A stretch of 64,000 bases of DNA from Halopseudomonas xinjiangensis (lineage in GTDB: Bacteria > Pseudomonadota > Gammaproteobacteria > Pseudomonadales > Pseudomonadaceae), in contig DRFO01000021.1 of the NCBI GenBank assembly GCA_011050525.1, forward strand, positions 55,276-119,275, read 5' to 3'. The notes under the pieces are model-generated. The model had not been told where the DNA came from. It saw only the letters and a list, made by a program, of their open reading frames with translations, and made no database searches. Shown one piece after another: positions 61,034-64,000 of the stretch. Both the position numbers and the translations under genes were made by a program. How positions within the stretch are numbered: position 1 is the first letter of the stretch; each line of letters opens with the position of its first letter.

Positions 61034-62553
61034 ATCATTTGCCAATTCTGCCGATACTGTTGCCGATGTTTGTCGGCGCCGGCTTGTTACTGATGGCCCG
61101 AAGCGGCACCTCAGTCCAGCGCAGCATTTCACTGGTAGCCACGTTGTTGCAGATACCTCTGGCATTGGCCCTGGTGGGTCAGGCGGGGCAGAGCATTGAA
61201 GTCTACGCAGCCGGAAATTGGGCGCCGCCTTTCGGGATCGTCCTGGTAGTCGACCGTCTGGCGGCGCTGATGTTGCTCATCACCGCCGTGCTGGCGAGCG
61301 CCTCGGTGCTCTATGCAATACGGGGTGATGACAACCTGGGACGCAACTACCACGCGCTGTTCCAGTTCCAGTTGATGGGCATAAACGGGGCTTTCCTGAC
61401 GGGCGACCTGTTCAACCTGTTTGTGTTCTTCGAAATTCTGCTCATCGCCTCCTATGCACTTCTGCTCCATGGTGCCGGCTCCTCAAGGGTCCGGGCAGGG
61501 TTGCATTACGTGCTGCTCAATCTATTCGGTTCTGCGCTGTTTCTGATTGCAGTCGGTACGCTGTACGGGCTGACGGGCACCCTGAACATGGCTGACCTGG
61601 CGGTGCGCATAGCTGACACATCGGCAGCGGATGCGCCGTTGATTGGCGCAGCAGGGATGTTGCTGCTGATCGTTTTTGGTCTGAAGTCCGCGATGTTTCC
61701 CTTGTATTTCTGGTTGCCACGCGCTTACGCCGCGGCTTCAGCTCCGGTTGCTGCGCTGTTCGCGATCATGACCAAGGTGGGGCTCTACTCCATTCTTCGC
61801 GTATATACATTGATGTTCGGAGAGGACGCGGGACCCCTGGCCTATCTGATCAACGATTGGCTCTGGCCTATTGGTCTGGGCACCGTTGTCCTGGCAGCCA
61901 TCGGTGCTTCGGCATCCAGCACCCTGAACGGGTTGGTGGCCTATCTGGTGGTGCTGTCGGTGGGTATTCTGATGGCCGGCATAGCCATGGGTAACCAGCA
62001 GGCACTAACCGCCAGTCTTTACTATCTGATCCATTCAACCTGGGTCAGCGGTGGCTTGTTTTTGCTCGCAGGCGTCATAGCCAGAGCGCGCGGCCCCCGC
62101 TATGGCGCGCGGCTGCTCGCTGGCCCGCAGCTGCCATCGGTGATGCTCTTCAGTGCCATTTTCTTCATCGCTGCCATTTCCATTGTAGGCATGCCGCCGT
62201 TGTCCGGGTTCATCGGCAAGGTATTGTTGCTGAGTTCGGTAGAGTCCGGCGGGCAAGCTGCGTGGCTGTATTCGGTGGTGCTTAGCAGCGGACTAGTAGT
62301 GCTGGTCGCGATGAGTCGCGCTGGCAGCACTCTTTTCTGGCGAAGCGAGGCGTCTTCCTCTGCGGGTGAGCCAGTGGACAAGGTACGTATGGTGGCCGTC
62401 GGGTTGCTGCTGCTCAGCAGTCCGCTACTGGTCATATTTGCGGACCCGCTGCTCGACTATCTGGATGCTACCGCTCGGCAGATTCTGAGTCCCGCCGGTT
62501 ATATCGAGCAGGTGCTGTCGACGTTACCAGTCAATGCCGGAGGTAACCCATGA
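61030..62553 (+). CDS. mrpD: MrpD (MnhD) antiporter subunit
   Basis: NuoM/NuoN-like proton-channel subunit, 507 residues, about fourteen helices. The conserved Glu helix is FNLFVFFEILLIASYALLL, the lysine regions are FGLKSAMFPLYFWLPRAYA and FAIMTKVGLYSILRVY. Starts and ends overlap neighbours (ATGA). Essential for ion exchange in the Mrp complex. Confidence 0.95.
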   Translation: MNHLPILPILLPMFVGAGLLLMARSGTSVQRSISLVATLLQIPLALALVGQAGQSIEVYAAGNWAPPFGIVLVVDRLAALMLLITAVLASASVLYAIRGDDNLGRNYHALFQFQLMGINGAFLTGDLFNLFVFFEILLIASYALLLHGAGSSRVRAGLHYVLLNLFGSALFLIAVGTLYGLTGTLNMADLAVRIADTSAADAPLIGAAGMLLLIVFGLKSAMFPLYFWLPRAYAAASAPVAALFAIMTKVGLYSILRVYTLMFGEDAGPLAYLINDWLWPIGLGTVVLAAIGASASSTLNGLVAYLVVLSVGILMAGIAMGNQQALTASLYYLIHSTWVSGGLFLLAGVIARARGPRYGARLLAGPQLPSVMLFSAIFFIAAISIVGMPPLSGFIGKVLLLSSVESGGQAAWLYSVVLSSGLVVLVAMSRAGSTLFWRSEASSSAGEPVDKVRMVAVGLLLLSSPLLVIFADPLLDYLDATARQILSPAGYIEQVLSTLPVNAGGNP

Positions 62554-63056
62554 TATCGCCCAGAAAGTTCCTGCCACACCCCTGGCTGAGTTTCTTCATG
62601 GTTGTAGTGTGGTTGCTGATCACCAATGGCGTTTCGGTCGGCAATCTGGTCATGGGAGTCTTTCTTGGCTGGTTGATTCCCTTGTTTACTGATGTGTTCT
62701 GGCCTGACCCGCCTGTCTTGCGCCGGCCGCTGGTGCTGATGAAATTCGGCCTTAGGGTACTGTTGGATATCCTTACGGCCAATCTGGACGTAGCCAGGCT
62801 CATTCTTGGCCCAAGCGCCAGGCTGCGACCGGCATTTGTCGAGTATCCGCTGGAGCTTGAGCACGAGTTCGCCATCAGCTTGCTGGCCAGTACTATCTCC
62901 CTTACGCCAGGTACCGTGTCGTCAGATATCAGCGATGATCGGAAAATTTTGCTGATTCACGGATTGGATATCGCCGATCCGCAGGTGTTGATCGATACCA
63001 TCAAGCAACGCTATGAAAAGCCCCTTATGGAGGTGTTCGAATGCTCCAGGCCGTAA
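62550..63056 (+). CDS. mrpE: MrpE (MnhE) antiporter subunit
   Basis: Subunit of 168 residues with a short N-terminal membrane part (PWLSFFMVVVWLLITNGVSV) and a C-terminal cytosolic domain with LASTISLTPGTVSSDIS, the typical family motif. Coupled to mrpD by ATGA; the mrpF ATG lies 16 bases before its stop. Confidence 0.93.
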   Translation: MISPRKFLPHPWLSFFMVVVWLLITNGVSVGNLVMGVFLGWLIPLFTDVFWPDPPVLRRPLVLMKFGLRVLLDILTANLDVARLILGPSARLRPAFVEYPLELEHEFAISLLASTISLTPGTVSSDISDDRKILLIHGLDIADPQVLIDTIKQRYEKPLMEVFECSRP

Positions 63057-63310
63057 TCATGCTCTGTTTGGGAATAATGTCAGTAGCAGTCTTGCTTAAT
63101 CTGGCCAGGCTACTCAAAGGGCCGGATCTACCGGATCGGATCCTCGCGCTGGATACCCTATATATCAACGCCATTGCCCTGATTATGCTGCTCGGGCTGT
63201 ATCTGGATTCGAACATATTCTTCGAAGCGGCGCTGCTGATAGCAGTGATGGGCTTCGTAGGTACCGTGGCTGTTGCCAAGCATCTGCTGCGCGGGGACAT
63301 TATCGAATGA
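63041..63310 (+). CDS. mrpF: MrpF (MnhF) antiporter subunit
   Basis: Three-helix subunit of 89 residues with the family motif ARLLKGPDLPDRILALDTLY and a final GFVGTVAVAKHLLRGDIIE. Overlaps mrpE by 16 bases; mrpG follows after 10 bp. Confidence 0.93.
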   Translation: MLQAVIMLCLGIMSVAVLLNLARLLKGPDLPDRILALDTLYINAIALIMLLGLYLDSNIFFEAALLIAVMGFVGTVAVAKHLLRGDIIE

Positions 63311-63320
63311 GGAAGCTGAG

Positions 63321-63659
63321 ATGAATTCATCCGTTTGGGTTGAATGGATTGTGGCAGTCCTGATTCTGGTCGGTAGCGTGTTTGCCCTCATTGGCTCCAT
63401 CGGTTTGCTGAAACTCCCCGATTTTTTCATGCGTCTGCATGGTCCGACCAAGGCCACAACGCTCGGAGTGGGAGCGATGGTTATCGGGTCGCTGATCTAC
63501 TTCAGTAGCACCAGTGGAAGCTTGAGCGTGCATGAATTGCTCATCACAATTTTCCTGTTCATGACCGCACCGGTTAGTGCCAACATGCTTGCCAAGGCAG
63601 CCATGCACACGCGGATAAAGCAAACAGAGCGGACGAAAGGAGAACCCTGGGAGCAGTGA
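63321..63659 (+). CDS. mrpG: MrpG (MnhG) antiporter subunit
   Basis: Three-helix subunit of 112 residues from ATG 63321 (GAGGAAG upstream). Family motif GSIGLLKLPDFFMRLHGPTK and TIFLFMTAPVSANMLAKAA. Last gene of the six-gene operon, followed one base after its stop by a terminator. An in-frame start at 63273 would overlap mrpF and lacks a ribosome site. Confidence 0.93.
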   Translation: MNSSVWVEWIVAVLILVGSVFALIGSIGLLKLPDFFMRLHGPTKATTLGVGAMVIGSLIYFSSTSGSLSVHELLITIFLFMTAPVSANMLAKAAMHTRIKQTERTKGEPWEQ

Positions 63660-63688
63660 GCAACTGAGCAAGAAGTTGCCGCTTTTTT
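63660..63688 (+). terminator. Intrinsic terminator of the mrp operon
   Basis: GCAACT and AGTTGC pair around an 8-base loop, followed by CGC and six T. It directly follows the mrpG stop. Confidence 0.8.
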
Positions 63689-63747
63689 GTTTATAAGTCT
63701 GTGGATAGATGGCTGAAACGCTTTAGTAGAAAGGCTTACAGAGCACT

Positions 63748-63785
63748 GCGCAACTTCTTGCACAGCGCTGCGCAAGAAGTTGCGC
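63748..63785. repeat. Perfect 14-bp-arm inverted repeat upstream of hcp
   Basis: GCGCAACTTCTTGC and GCAAGAAGTTGCGC are perfect inverse complements around a 10-base loop. The 12-mer core GCAAGAAGTTGC is also nearly repeated in the mrp terminator (AGCAAGAAGTTGCC, 63667-63680). It lies about 90 bp upstream of the sigma-54-like promoter, a position used by enhancer-binding activators, but may simply be a second transcript-end hairpin. Confidence 0.65.
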
Positions 63786-63870
63786 AATTTTCTGTGACAG
63801 GCTTCACATATTGCTTCTATTGGACTGTTTTCGAAAACCTAACTCTTTGAAAAAAAAGTAATAGTTATTT

Positions 63871-63886
63871 CTGGCACGGCTCTTGA
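63871..63886 (+). promoter_or_regulatory. Sigma-54-type promoter of hcp
   Basis: CTGGCACGGCTCTTGA matches the -24/-12 consensus (TGGCACG-N4-TTGC) except for A instead of C at the last position. It is about 55 bp before the hcp start. Hcp operons in Pseudomonas are commonly sigma-54 dependent. Confidence 0.75.
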
Positions 63887-63942
63887 TAGATATTTGGTTC
63901 CCGGATCAGTCTCGATCCATGAACCAGGCAAGGAGAGCTCTC

Positions 63943-64000
63943 ATGCCAACACCCGCGTATATGACCATCGAAGGCACCAAGCAAGGCCTGATTACCGCCG
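63943..64000 (+). CDS. hcp: Hcp, type VI secretion tube protein (start only)
   Basis: ATG at 63943 with AGGAG eight bases before it. The 19 readable residues (MPTPAYMTIEGTKQGLITA) are the canonical N-terminus of Hcp, which forms the inner tube of the type VI secretion system and is itself secreted. The rest lies beyond the window. No other T6SS gene is visible here. Confidence 0.9.
   Translation, partial: MPTPAYMTIEGTKQGLITA

Noticed and set aside
63660..63790. Short repeats around 63.7 kb considered as a CRISPR-like array
   Set aside because: Only inverted copies of one 12-mer, no spacers of uniform length; they are hairpins.

Overview
The window looks like a chromosomal segment of a Pseudomonas-type gammaproteobacterium, plausibly marine or of the Halopseudomonas/stutzeri kind. 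This is inferred from the fused six-gene Mrp antiporter operon, an Hcp gene behind a sigma-54-like promoter, Fur-controlled hydroxamate siderophore genes, the OprD-family porin and GC-rich codon use. No rRNA, tRNA or CRISPR array was seen.

Layout. (1) 1-9.1 kb: copper/silver block. It holds a cusC-B-A-F operon (cusC lacks its start), a relic of a copper P-type ATPase tail, a sensor kinase and response regulator that converge tail to tail, and a 19-cysteine copper-storage protein. (2) 9.1-20.9 kb: patchwork accessory DNA. It holds a Tn3-family transposase relic, an ACR3/BASS-type transporter, an lnt pseudogene, a DsbD split into two genes in swapped order, a CYP152 P450, broken fatty acid hydroxylase and AraC genes, lspA, DUF3703, a CadR/PbrR-like MerR regulator with two operators, a CDF-like transporter and an IS66 relic. 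(3) 20.9-24.9 kb: a second MerR-controlled operon, CDF-like transporter - DsbB - DsbA-like - PCuAC - Sco, plus a small Cys/Met/His-rich secreted protein. (4) 25.4-37.6 kb: an OprD porin and a czcRS-czcCBA-PII array with czcD, then a small periplasmic protein gene behind a perfect 14-bp-arm palindrome, a third CDF-like transporter and an internally deleted exoD relic.

(5) 37.8-51 kb: iron island. A Fur box precedes fhuF and a fhuCBD-like importer. On the other strand, a Fur box precedes amine N-hydroxylase - MFS exporter - acyltransferase - NIS synthetase - Rieske oxygenase - TonB-dependent receptor. This is a self-contained hydroxamate siderophore system with an unexpected Rieske non-heme iron oxygenase. 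(6) 51-64 kb: core-like genes. They are an M48 lipoprotein protease, a chemoreceptor, a SRAP-family protein that has lost three catalytic residues, DUF2007 and CPXCG proteins, a PlsC-like acyltransferase, a glycine-zipper lipoprotein, the mrpA(B)CDEFG operon, and the start of a type VI secretion hcp gene.

How the genes work together. The first 37 kb combine trans-envelope metal export (two RND systems), cytoplasmic efflux (CDF proteins), storage (Csp), and repair or delivery of periplasmic thiols and copper (DsbA/B/D, Sco, PCuAC). Two-component systems and MerR proteins control them. Pseudogenes and transposase relics show that this block grew by repeated insertion. The iron island makes, exports, re-imports and probably reduces one siderophore.
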